From: Gemmatimonadales bacterium UBA4718 | GTDB taxonomy: Bacteria; Gemmatimonadota; Gemmatimonadetes; Gemmatimonadales; Gemmatimonadaceae | Length of the DNA stretch: 7,921 nt | Direction: 5' to 3' | NCBI GenBank assembly: GCA_002404375.1 | Contig: DHJO01000002.1 | Location: 1 to 7,921, forward strand | In this document: piece after piece, positions 1 to 5,978 of the stretch | Numbering within the stretch: position 1 is the stretch's first letter | How the letters are laid out: each line of letters opens with the position of its first letter | Notes under the pieces: generated by a model | Databases searched by the model: none | Told to the model about the DNA's origin: nothing | The model's input: the letters and a program-made list of their open reading frames with translations, nothing else | Program-made: the position numbers and the translations under genes

Positions 1-686
1 GTCTCTACCTCCCGCTCGGCAAGATCCCACCGGCTCTTCTCTTCGACGAGATGGAAGATCCGCTGCCACGACTCGCTATCCGCGACGTACACCATTCCGC
101 GGAAGATTCTCCGATTGGTGGGGGTGCTGAAGATCGTCGGGCTCAGGATGCGGTCCAGATGTTCGTCGGAGTGGGTGTGGTCGCGCAGGATCAGCTGCTT
201 CGCCGTGCGGCTGAATCGTTCGCCGATATGCATGTCGAAGCGGCTCTCCCAATAGCTATGCCCCAGGGCGGCGGTCGACGATGTGATCGTCAGCTGGTGA
301 GGCACAAAGTAGTTGTGCGCAACCGAATCAGCCGCGAGATGTGCGAGGTAGCCCAGGCCGAATGCGCGCAGGGGCTCGGATTCGGCGTTGTTGTGGATCT
401 CGAATCCGACATTCCACGAGTGGCAGTGCCTCCCAGCCGCGGCGTATTTCTTGGCCATGCTTGTGTCCGCGGCGATCGAGCCGTACAGGAAGTCGTACGG
501 AAACGCCGCAAGCAGCTCGGAGATGCTCGACGGCAGGAGCGGCAGCGAGCGCATCACTGCTTCGCCCAGGAAGATGTGCGTACCGGGAGTCCAGGCGTGC
601 GCGACTGACGGCGTGAGCATCAGCGCGAGCAGAACCGCCAATGCCAGGCCACCTACCGAGAGTGCGTGCGGCGTGGAGCGCCGCAT
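1..686 (-). CDS. Secreted zinc-dependent phospholipase C-like protein (3' end beyond window)
   Basis: The minus-strand frame stays open from an ATG at 686 to the left edge, giving 228 visible residues; the C-terminus is missing. Residues 1-31 form a clear signal peptide (Arg-Arg near the start, a Leu/Ala/Val core at 12-25, and AHA before the cut), so the mature protein should begin at Trp32. In the zinc phospholipase C / S1-P1 nuclease fold the N-terminal Trp itself binds zinc, which agrees with this cut site. Further likely metal ligands are His37, Asp74 (GSIAADTS), His89 (HSWN) and the helix motif GYLAHLAADSVAHN at 112-125, with His116, Asp120 and His124. The product is probably exported and hydrolyses phospholipid or a related phosphodiester; the substrate cannot be read from sequence. 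It lies 10 bp after the preceding minus-strand gene and is probably co-transcribed. The Shine-Dalgarno is weak (GGCGG). Family assignment is fairly sure, substrate unknown. Confidence 0.82.
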   Translation of the reverse strand, partial: MRRSTPHALSVGGLALAVLLALMLTPSVAHAWTPGTHIFLGEAVMRSLPLLPSSISELLAAFPYDFLYGSIAADTSMAKKYAAAGRHCHSWNVGFEIHNNAESEPLRAFGLGYLAHLAADSVAHNYFVPHQLTITSSTAALGHSYWESRFDMHIGERFSRTAKQLILRDHTHSDEHLDRILSPTIFSTPTNRRIFRGMVYVADSESWQRIFHLVEEKSRWDLAEREVE

Positions 687-696
687 TGCGCCCGCC

Positions 697-1227
697 CTAG
701 ATCCCGATGCGCTTACGCTGCCGGCGAACGGCTTTCCGAAGATCAGTTAGCTCGTCCTTCACGACATTGTTGATTGCGTCGCGGGCGGTATCGACGTAGT
801 CGCGCACCTGCTCCACTACGTCGTCGACGGGAATGCGGTCAATCAGATCCTCGCCGCGTTCCACCGCCGTGTTGAAGCCTCGCTTCGCCCGCGGTGCCGC
901 CCAACGCGCGCCTTCAGCGGCCCGGTCGCCAGCCCATCGGGCTCCGTCAACTCCCCGGCCGCCTGCCCACTTCGCTCCCTGGAATCCCGCCAGGCCGGCG
1001 AGCGCTGCTCCGCGCCCCGCGTACCGCATGAGAGGTCCGACCGGGCGATTTCCCGACGGCCCCCGTCTCAGCAAGAGCGTGATTCCCGCGCCTACCGCCG
1101 CGCCAATGAGAGCCGCTGTGAGAAGGTCGTATTGCTGCTCACGTTCCTCGTCCACTTCCATTTCTGGGTCGGACGCGAGGGCGCGGTTTCTCCCAGCCGT
1201 CGGCTCCGCTTTCGTCGTAGTCCCCAT
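697..1227 (-). CDS. Small YtxH/glycine-zipper-like membrane protein with 11-residue repeats
   Basis: Predicted at 176 aa. I chose the ATG at 1227 because GAGGAGG lies 9 nt upstream on the minus strand; an upstream in-frame ATG at 1248 and a downstream one at 1161 lack such a site. The N-terminus is polar and acidic (MEVDEEREQQ at 23-32). One hydrophobic, Gly/Ala-rich segment at about 35-53 looks like a membrane helix. It is followed by basic residues (RRG), a Gly/Ala-rich stretch with tandem 11-residue repeats (73-116), an amphipathic helical region with DDVVEQVRDYVDTARDA at 135-151, and a strongly basic tail (RKAVRRQRKR). The overall plan resembles YtxH-domain or glycine-zipper envelope proteins, but no diagnostic residue proves the family. 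It overlaps the upstream gene by 89 bp in another frame, which implies coupled expression. Function unknown. Confidence 0.75.
   Translation of the reverse strand: MGTTTKAEPTAGRNRALASDPEMEVDEEREQQYDLLTAALIGAAVGAGITLLLRRGPSGNRPVGPLMRYAGRGAALAGLAGFQGAKWAGGRGVDGARWAGDRAAEGARWAAPRAKRGFNTAVERGEDLIDRIPVDDVVEQVRDYVDTARDAINNVVKDELTDLRKAVRRQRKRIGI
880..1011 (-). repeat. Tandem 11-residue protein repeats, coding for GA[KR]WA units
   Basis: Within the small membrane protein, residues 84-94, 95-105 and 106-116 are three consecutive 11-residue units, each beginning GAKWA or GARWA (GAKWAGGRGVD, GARWAGDRAAE, GARWAAPRAKR). Residues 73-83 (GAALAGLAGFQ) look like a degenerate fourth unit. An 11-residue period is close to three turns of alpha helix, so Trp, Gly and Ala would each line up as a stripe along one helix face. 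The repeat is seen directly; the helix interpretation is inference. Confidence 0.8.
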
Positions 1228-1750
1228 CGAACAAATCCTCCTCGTCAAATGCCTGATTGATTCCCGTCTGCACTCCGCGAATGGTCGACGCAGTCGTCAC
1301 GAACGCCGACTCCGCTTCTTCCTGCACAACATCAAGGAGCGCATTGAGCTGCTTCATGCGATCCTCTGCTCCCGAAAGCGCATCCTGCAGTCGCTGGTTC
1401 ACGACGGCAACCGTCTGACTCACCTGCTGGACATCGACGCGAATCGAGGTCGTGATGTAGTCCACGTTGTCCGCGATCGCGCTCGCGTGGCGCATCAGTG
1501 GATTGACGTCGCCATAAATCTTGTCGAGCATGTCGCTGACCTTCTTGTAGCTCTTTCTGAAATTCCAAGCCGCGGGAACGAGTGCGACGGTGAGGATGAT
1601 CACGGTGATGGTCATCACGCCGCTGGCGATGCCGGTAGTCTTTTCCCACAAGCCCGGCTGCGCTACCACCTGCTTGGTGTAGATCGTATCCGGAAGCGAT
1701 CGAGCGACCTGCTGAAGGAGCTCGGCGCCGCTAATGATCCATCCTGACAT
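1139..1750 (-). CDS. DUF948-like single-pass membrane protein with a coiled-coil region
   Basis: Predicted at 203 aa. An in-frame TGA lies 9 nt upstream of the ATG at 1750, so this is the earliest possible start, although no Shine-Dalgarno precedes it. Residues 1-38 are a moderately amphipathic leader, 40-62 form a hydrophobic membrane segment (GVMTITVIILTVALVPAAW), and 64-165 are predicted to be long helices with regular hydrophobic spacing (KKVSDMLDKIYGDVNPLM, then VDVQQVSQTVAVVNQRLQDAL), typical of DUF948 proteins. The C-terminal 35 residues switch to an acidic run (DEEDLFDGDYDE) and then a Pro/Arg-rich tail. That tail is the part that overlaps the next gene, so its odd composition may partly reflect coding in two frames. 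It is the first gene of the probable three-gene minus-strand operon. Its function is not known; the family is usually found in bacterial envelopes. Confidence 0.78.
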   Translation of the reverse strand: MSGWIISGAELLQQVARSLPDTIYTKQVVAQPGLWEKTTGIASGVMTITVIILTVALVPAAWNFRKSYKKVSDMLDKIYGDVNPLMRHASAIADNVDYITTSIRVDVQQVSQTVAVVNQRLQDALSGAEDRMKQLNALLDVVQEEAESAFVTTASTIRGVQTGINQAFDEEDLFDGDYDESGADGWEKPRPRVRPRNGSGRGT

Positions 1751-1877
1751 GCGCGGTCAAGTGTGCAAGGGAGAGGCCAGTTACGGACGTGTTTTGTCCA
1801 ACGGTACAAAGAGTGCTCACTGCGATATATTTTCGCAACACGCTGTCCGCCACCGTCCGACTGGATTCAGGAGCAAA
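1751..1877. promoter_or_regulatory. Divergent intergenic region between DUF948-like gene and murA
   Basis: These 127 bp separate two genes pointing away from each other and should hold both promoters. The clearest AT-rich core is TATATT at 1826-1831, a possible -10 for murA, but the hexamer 17 bp upstream (GGTACA) is a poor -35. The same core lies inside an inverted repeat, TGCGA at 1821-1825 and TCGCA at 1833-1837, which could be an operator. A second short inverted repeat (GGAC at 1785-1788, GTCC at 1796-1799) lies upstream. No good minus-strand promoter could be fixed. murA has AGGAG at 1869-1873, 4 nt before its ATG. Confidence 0.4.
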
Positions 1878-3179
1878 ATGCCCGCAGTACAGTTCGTCGT
1901 TGAGGGAGGAAGACCCCTCAGCGGCTCGATTCGTCCCTCTGGGAACAAGAACGCGGCGCTGCCGATCGTCGCCGCTGCCATCATCTCCGAGAAGCCTGTT
2001 CACCTCGAGAACGTGCCACGCATACGGGACATCGAGACGCTGGTCGAGCTCATTCGCTCGGTAGGCGCGTCGATGGAGTGGGTTGGACAGAACTCGCTCG
2101 ACGTTCACGCCAAGGATCTGCGCCCGGCCGATCTCAACCCGACGCTTTGCGCCAAGATCCGCGCATCCATTCTGCTCGCGGCACCGCTCCTCGCCCGCTG
2201 CGGCCAGGTGACCCTGCCTCCGCCCGGTGGCGACGTCATCGGACGCAGGCGATTGGACACGCACTTCCTCGCGCTCGAGCAGCTGGGCGCCAAGTTCACG
2301 CACGGAAAAATGATCGAGATGCGCGTCAACGGGTTTAAGGGCGCCGACGTGTTCCTCGACGAGCCGAGCGTGACGGCAACCGAGAACGCTTTGGTCGCTG
2401 CATCGACAGCTACCGGCACCACTGTCCTGCGAAACGCGGCGAGCGAGCCCCACGTGCAGGACCTGGCGCGTTTTCTCATCGCCTTGGGAGCACAAATCGA
2501 GGGCGTCGGAACCAACACCATGACGATTCACGGCAGCCGCAGTCTGGGCAGCAAGACCGTGACCCATCGGATCGGCCCCGATCACATTGAGGTTGGCTCC
2601 TTCATCGGCCTCGCCGCCGTCACGAAGTCCGAGCTGAGAATCGAGAACGCCGGTATCGAGCACCTCCGCTCGACCCGGATGGGATTCTCGCGACTCGGGA
2701 TCGAGTGCGTGGAGGACGGTCCAGACCTGATCGTGCCCGCCAAGCAGTCGCGCCAGATCCAGGCCGATATGGGCGGCCACGTCCCCAAGCTGGAAGATCA
2801 GCCCTGGCCGGCATTCCCGGCCGATACGATGTCGATTGCGATCGTGACGGCGACACAGTGCGAGGGGCTCATCCTAATGCACGAAAAGATGTTCGAGTCG
2901 CGCATGTTCTTCGTCGACAAGCTGTCGACCATGGGCGCCCGCATCGTGCTCTGTGACCCACACCGGGCGCTGGTTCACGGCCCGTCGCGTCTGCGCGGGG
3001 CGTTCCTCGAATCGCCGGACATCAGGGCGGGAATGGCGCTGTTGCTTGCCGCCCTCTGTGCCGAAGGAACCAGCTTCATCAACAACGTCGGACAGATCGA
3101 GCGCGGTTACGAGCGCATAGATGAGCGCCTCAACGCGCTCGGCGCCTCGATCACTCGCGTCGACGATCGGCGCCACTAG
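1878..3179 (+). CDS. murA: UDP-N-acetylglucosamine 1-carboxyvinyltransferase, Asp-type (fosfomycin-insensitive) active site
   Basis: The enzyme transfers enolpyruvate from phosphoenolpyruvate to UDP-GlcNAc in the cytoplasm, the first committed step of peptidoglycan synthesis. At 433 aa it is close to the usual 417-430. The frame is open 48 codons further upstream, but the conserved start (FVVEGGRPLSGSIRPSGNKNAALPI) follows the ATG at 1878, which has AGGAG just before it. Visible catalytic residues are Lys24 in SGNKNAA (E. coli Lys22), Arg124 (Arg120), Asp316 in PAFPAD (Asp305) and Arg383 in DIRAGMALL (Arg397). The active-site loop reads PPGGDVIGRRRLD, so Asp119 replaces E. coli Cys115. Asp at this position keeps activity in mycobacterial and chlamydial enzymes but prevents the covalent fosfomycin adduct. 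The C-terminus has the usual IERGYERIDERLNALGA. pgeF follows after 2 bp and is probably co-transcribed. Identification is firm. Confidence 0.97.
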   Translation: MPAVQFVVEGGRPLSGSIRPSGNKNAALPIVAAAIISEKPVHLENVPRIRDIETLVELIRSVGASMEWVGQNSLDVHAKDLRPADLNPTLCAKIRASILLAAPLLARCGQVTLPPPGGDVIGRRRLDTHFLALEQLGAKFTHGKMIEMRVNGFKGADVFLDEPSVTATENALVAASTATGTTVLRNAASEPHVQDLARFLIALGAQIEGVGTNTMTIHGSRSLGSKTVTHRIGPDHIEVGSFIGLAAVTKSELRIENAGIEHLRSTRMGFSRLGIECVEDGPDLIVPAKQSRQIQADMGGHVPKLEDQPWPAFPADTMSIAIVTATQCEGLILMHEKMFESRMFFVDKLSTMGARIVLCDPHRALVHGPSRLRGAFLESPDIRAGMALLLAALCAEGTSFINNVGQIERGYERIDERLNALGASITRVDDRRH

Positions 3180-3181
3180 GC

Positions 3182-3886
3182 GTGAGTGATGTACCGAAGG
3201 AGGTAATCCCCGACTTCGAGAGTTGGAGGATTCGCGCATTCACCACGACGCGTGACGCGGGAACCTTCAGCCTATCGAGCACGGAGCCGGTGAACGACGT
3301 CATGGCCCGCTGGACTTCCGTGCAGCGCGAGCTGTCGGAGACGGCTCGCAGGCTGGTGTCGCTCAGGCAGGTTCACGGAACGCGGGTCCTCGTCCACCTT
3401 GGGGGCTGGGAAGGGTGGCTCCGCGCGGGGGAAGAGGCGGATGGGCACATCGCGGCCGAGAAGGGCATAGCGCTCACAGTAGGAATAGCCGACTGTGTCC
3501 CGGTCTTCATAGCGCACCCATCAGGCGTTGTCGCACTGCTTCACTCCGGCTGGCGAGGGACGGCGGCGCGCATCACTACCGAAGCGATCGCGGTGCTCGC
3601 CCGCCAGGGCCTCCCGCCGGACGAGCTCGCGATTCATCTGGGACCCGCGATCTGTGGGCGGTGTTACGAGGTGAGTATCGAGGTGCGTGAGCAACTGACC
3701 GGGGAGCCCGCGACGAGGCCCGGCCAAGTCGATCTGAGGTCGCTGATCGCCGAGCACGCCACCGAGATGGGCGTGCAGAAAATCACTGTCAGCTCATTCT
3801 GTACGCGCTGCGACAACGAGCGATTCTTTTCTCACCGAGCAGGCGACTCGGGTCGTCAAATCGCGGTCATGGCCGCGCAAGCTTAG
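3182..3886 (+). CDS. pgeF: Peptidoglycan editing factor PgeF (YfiH/DUF152, multicopper-oxidase-like fold)
   Basis: The family's best-supported role is hydrolysing the wrongly made UDP-MurNAc-L-Ser so that L-Ala, not L-Ser, enters the peptidoglycan stem; older annotations call it a polyphenol oxidase or laccase. At 234 aa it is of normal length. Family motifs are present in order: RAFTTTRDAG (18-27), QVHG with His65, EADGHIA (85-91), IADCVPVFI with Cys105, LLHSGWRGTAA with His121, GPAICGRCYEV (154-164) and FFSHRAGDSGRQIAVM (215-230). His65, Cys105 and His121 are the expected zinc ligands. The start is GTG at 3182, 2 bp after the murA stop; no Shine-Dalgarno precedes it, so translational coupling to murA is likely. 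A near-perfect ribosome-binding sequence lies inside codons 6-10 with no in-frame start at a normal distance after it. The pairing with murA fits a shared envelope-precursor role. Confidence 0.93.
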   Translation: MSDVPKEVIPDFESWRIRAFTTTRDAGTFSLSSTEPVNDVMARWTSVQRELSETARRLVSLRQVHGTRVLVHLGGWEGWLRAGEEADGHIAAEKGIALTVGIADCVPVFIAHPSGVVALLHSGWRGTAARITTEAIAVLARQGLPPDELAIHLGPAICGRCYEVSIEVREQLTGEPATRPGQVDLRSLIAEHATEMGVQKITVSSFCTRCDNERFFSHRAGDSGRQIAVMAAQA

Positions 3887-3948
3887 GCGTATCGGTCGCG
3901 AAACTAATTGGATGCCAGATCGGTCCGGAGTCCGAATGCCGCGGCCAG

Positions 3949-3977
3949 TTGACTCGTGTCAGCCACCTTTCTACATT
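3949..3977 (+). promoter_or_regulatory. Sigma70-type promoter for the rimP-nusA-infB operon
   Basis: The sequence shows a -35 of TTGACT at 3949-3954, a 17-bp spacer, and a -10 of TACATT at 3972-3977, giving a predicted start of transcription at about 3984 (a G in TAGGGC). The hexamers match the consensus at 5 of 6 (TTGACA) and 4 of 6 (TATAAT) positions with ideal spacing. It lies in the only sizeable gap between pgeF and rimP, which supports the call. The stretch 3887-3948 between the pgeF stop and this promoter holds nothing else I recognise, and no separate murA-pgeF terminator is visible there. Confidence 0.65.
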
Positions 3978-4008
3978 GTATAGGGCGTTCAACTCGGCGG
4001 CCAACCGG

Positions 4009-4035
4009 AATGTGGGGATACCCCCACATTTTTTT
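4009..4035 (+). terminator. Intrinsic terminator-like hairpin in the rimP leader (possible attenuator)
   Basis: AATGTGGGG at 4009-4017 pairs perfectly with CCCCACATT at 4022-4030 around a 4-nt loop (ATAC), a 9-bp stem with no mismatch. Seven T residues (4029-4035) run through the end of the stem. This is a textbook rho-independent terminator for plus-strand transcription. It lies about 25 nt after the predicted transcription start and 26 nt before the rimP ATG, so it can stop transcripts from the operon promoter as well as readthrough from murA-pgeF. No competing antiterminator hairpin is evident. On the minus strand there is no matching T-run, so it acts in one direction. Confidence 0.85.
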
Positions 4036-4061
4036 GTCCTCAGAATGGACCTCGAAGCTAG

Positions 4062-4541
4062 ATGAACGGAGCGCTGGAAAACATTGTGGCGTCGGAAATT
4101 AAGCCACTTGGGCTAGAGCTCTTCGAGCTCAAGCTCGGCGGAAGTAATGGCCGGCCTGTGATCGATGTTCGAGTCGAGCGCGAGGACGGCGAAAAGGTGA
4201 CGGTCGAAAATTGCGCGGCCGCGTCGCGCGCAATCGAAGCGAAGCTCGATGAAGAAGATTTCGGCGGCAAGCGATACGTCCTGGAGGTGTCCTCTCCGGG
4301 TGTTGAACGGCCACTGAGAAATGCAAAAGACTGGCGTCGTTTCGTGGGCAGCAGCGTCGTAGTGACGACGAATGTGCCCGGCGATCCCGCCGGGCGCAGG
4401 ACGGACGAGGTTGAGATCGTCGGTGTCGAAACAGATGCAGGCGAAGAAATCATAAGGGTGCACGATGAGCGCGGCCACGAGCGGCGCTTTCCGCTCGCCG
4501 CGGTGGAGAAGGCGCGGTTGGCGTTTCACTGGAAAAGGTAG
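4062..4541 (+). CDS. rimP: Ribosome maturation factor RimP
   Basis: RimP helps assemble the 30S ribosomal subunit. Its 159 aa match the family (about 150). Recognisable parts are the N-terminal alpha/beta domain (ALENIVASEIKPLGLELFELKL, with VIDVRVERED at 33-42), the catch-phrase YVLEVSSPGVERPLRNAKDW (72-91), which is the strongest family signature, and a small SH3-like C-terminal beta domain (from about 95) ending in PLAAVEKARLAFHWKR. The ATG at 4062 is the start that fits homologues, but no clear Shine-Dalgarno precedes it. A six-codon open frame overlaps it as ATGA, so start-site coupling is possible. It is the first gene of the operon, 11 bp before nusA, and downstream of the promoter and hairpin described separately. 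Identification is firm. Confidence 0.94.
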   Translation: MNGALENIVASEIKPLGLELFELKLGGSNGRPVIDVRVEREDGEKVTVENCAAASRAIEAKLDEEDFGGKRYVLEVSSPGVERPLRNAKDWRRFVGSSVVVTTNVPGDPAGRRTDEVEIVGVETDAGEEIIRVHDERGHERRFPLAAVEKARLAFHWKR

Positions 4542-4552
4542 AGGCATAGGAC

Positions 4553-5974
4553 ATGGCGGCTTCAGTAGAAATTCTGACAGCGATCCGCGAGTTGACCAAC
4601 TCGAAGCAGATCGATCGCGCCGAATTGCACGGGCTTCTCCAGGACGGCATCAACGCCGCCCTCGCCAAGAAGCACGGGCCCACGGTCCAGGCTGAAGTCG
4701 AGATCGACGAGAACAAGGGCGCCATTCGCATTGTCCTGTTGAAGACCGTAGTCGAGGAAGTGACTGACCCGGCGAGCCAGATCTCACTGGAGGAGGCTCG
4801 CTTCGAGGACGCGGAGTTCCAGGTCGGCGACCAGATGGAGATTCCGGTCGATTTCGCCGAGTTCGGCAGAACGGCGGTGCAGGCCGCAAAGCAGCGGATC
4901 ATCCAGCGCGTGAGGGAAGGCGAGCGCTCCAAGATCCGCGACGAGTTCTCCAGCAGAGTCGGCGACCTGCTCTCGGGAGAAGTCCAGCAGATCGAGCGCG
5001 GCAAGCTGGTGATCATGCTCAACAAGTTCCGCGAGGCGGAAGCGATCATTCCTTACCGCGAGCAGAACCATCGCGAGCACTTCCATCAGGGAGATCCGAT
5101 CCGCGCCGTTCTGAAGCGCGTCGAGGAGACTCCAAAGGGACCACGTCTCGTGCTGAGCCGCGCCGATGCTCTGTTCGTGAAGGCGCTGTTCAAGCTCGAA
5201 GTGCCGGAGATACAGCAGAACCTCGTTGAGATCCGCGCGAGCGCCCGAGAGGTCGGAAGCCGCACCAAGATCGCCGTGTTCTCCCGCGACGACTCAGTCG
5301 ATCCCGTGGGCGCATGCGTCGGCCTCAAGGGCTCGCGAGTGCAGGCTGTGGTCAACGAGTTGGGGGGCGAGCGAATCGACATTGTTCCATGGTCCGCTGA
5401 TCCCGAGCGGTTCGCCAAGCTCGCACTTGCCCCCGCGCGCGTCGCTCGCGTGTTCAGCGATCCCGCGACGAAAACGATTCAGGCGATCGTGGATGAGGAT
5501 CAGCTATCGCTGGCGATCGGCCGCAATGGACAGAACGTACGTCTCGCGTCCGAGCTCACCGAGTGGAAGATCGAGCTTTATTCCAGTCGCGAGTGGATGG
5601 AGCGCGGCACCGATCAACCGATTTTTGCTCCGCTTCCGACGGACGAGCCCGTGTCGGGCGTGAATCCGCGGCTGGCCGACATCGAGGGAATGCAGCCGGC
5701 AACGGTCGCGGTCCTGGAGGAGGCTGGGTATCGCACACTCGACGACATCATCGATCTCGAGCGCGAGGACTTCCTGCGTCTCCCGGGGATCGCGCCGGAG
5801 GAAGCAGACCGGCTGATGGCAATCATCAACGAGCTGACCACTGACGAGGCGCCTGAGACAGCTGAGGAAGCAGTGGCGGTCACCGCCGCGGATGCAGAAG
5901 CGAGCAGCGAGATGGCGTCCGAAGGCGGAAACCCGGCCGCGGAAGTGGGCCCGGAAGGTACGAAGACGGAGTAA
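4553..5974 (+). CDS. nusA: Transcription termination/antitermination protein NusA
   Basis: NusA binds RNA polymerase and nascent RNA and modulates pausing, intrinsic termination and antitermination. The 473-aa product has the full order of domains: N-terminal polymerase-binding domain (1 to about 128), S1 domain (about 136-202, GEVQQIERGKLVIML onward), KH1 with GLKG at 257-260 inside DPVGACVGLKGSRVQAV, and KH2 with GRNG at 323-326 inside LSLAIGRNGQNVRLASELT. After KH2 comes a single helix-hairpin-helix-type module (about 373-428, with LRLPGIAPEEADRLMAI) and then an acidic, Ala/Glu-rich disordered tail of 45 residues. E. coli NusA instead has two acidic repeat domains, so this is an intermediate C-terminal form. 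The start ATG has AGAGG 8 nt upstream. It is the second gene of the operon and may control the hairpin ahead of rimP. Confidence 0.97.
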   Translation: MAASVEILTAIRELTNSKQIDRAELHGLLQDGINAALAKKHGPTVQAEVEIDENKGAIRIVLLKTVVEEVTDPASQISLEEARFEDAEFQVGDQMEIPVDFAEFGRTAVQAAKQRIIQRVREGERSKIRDEFSSRVGDLLSGEVQQIERGKLVIMLNKFREAEAIIPYREQNHREHFHQGDPIRAVLKRVEETPKGPRLVLSRADALFVKALFKLEVPEIQQNLVEIRASAREVGSRTKIAVFSRDDSVDPVGACVGLKGSRVQAVVNELGGERIDIVPWSADPERFAKLALAPARVARVFSDPATKTIQAIVDEDQLSLAIGRNGQNVRLASELTEWKIELYSSREWMERGTDQPIFAPLPTDEPVSGVNPRLADIEGMQPATVAVLEEAGYRTLDDIIDLEREDFLRLPGIAPEEADRLMAIINELTTDEAPETAEEAVAVTAADAEASSEMASEGGNPAAEVGPEGTKTE

Positions 5975-5978
5975 GGGG

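Noticed and set aside
51..608. Plus-strand open frame of 185 codons at the left edge
   Set aside because: The opposite strand encodes a signal peptide and ordered zinc phospholipase motifs, which explain the region.
833..1747. Plus-strand open frame of 304 codons opposite the two membrane-protein genes
   Set aside because: Arg/Ser/Pro-rich and without domains; the minus-strand frames have membrane helices, a supported start and sensible composition.
1734..1877. 48-codon N-terminal extension of murA in the same frame
   Set aside because: Conserved MurA sequence starts at the ATG at 1878, which has a ribosome-binding site; the extension lies in the divergent promoter region and resembles no MurA N-terminus.
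1731..2780. Long minus-strand open frame (349 codons) opposite murA
   Set aside because: It is fully antisense to a certain gene, has no recognisable domain and has the composition expected from the reverse of GC-rich codons.
3887..4061. tRNA gene, as in the metY-rimP arrangement of E. coli
   Set aside because: No cloverleaf, GGTTCRANNCC-type T-arm or CCA end could be found; the region holds only the promoter and hairpin.
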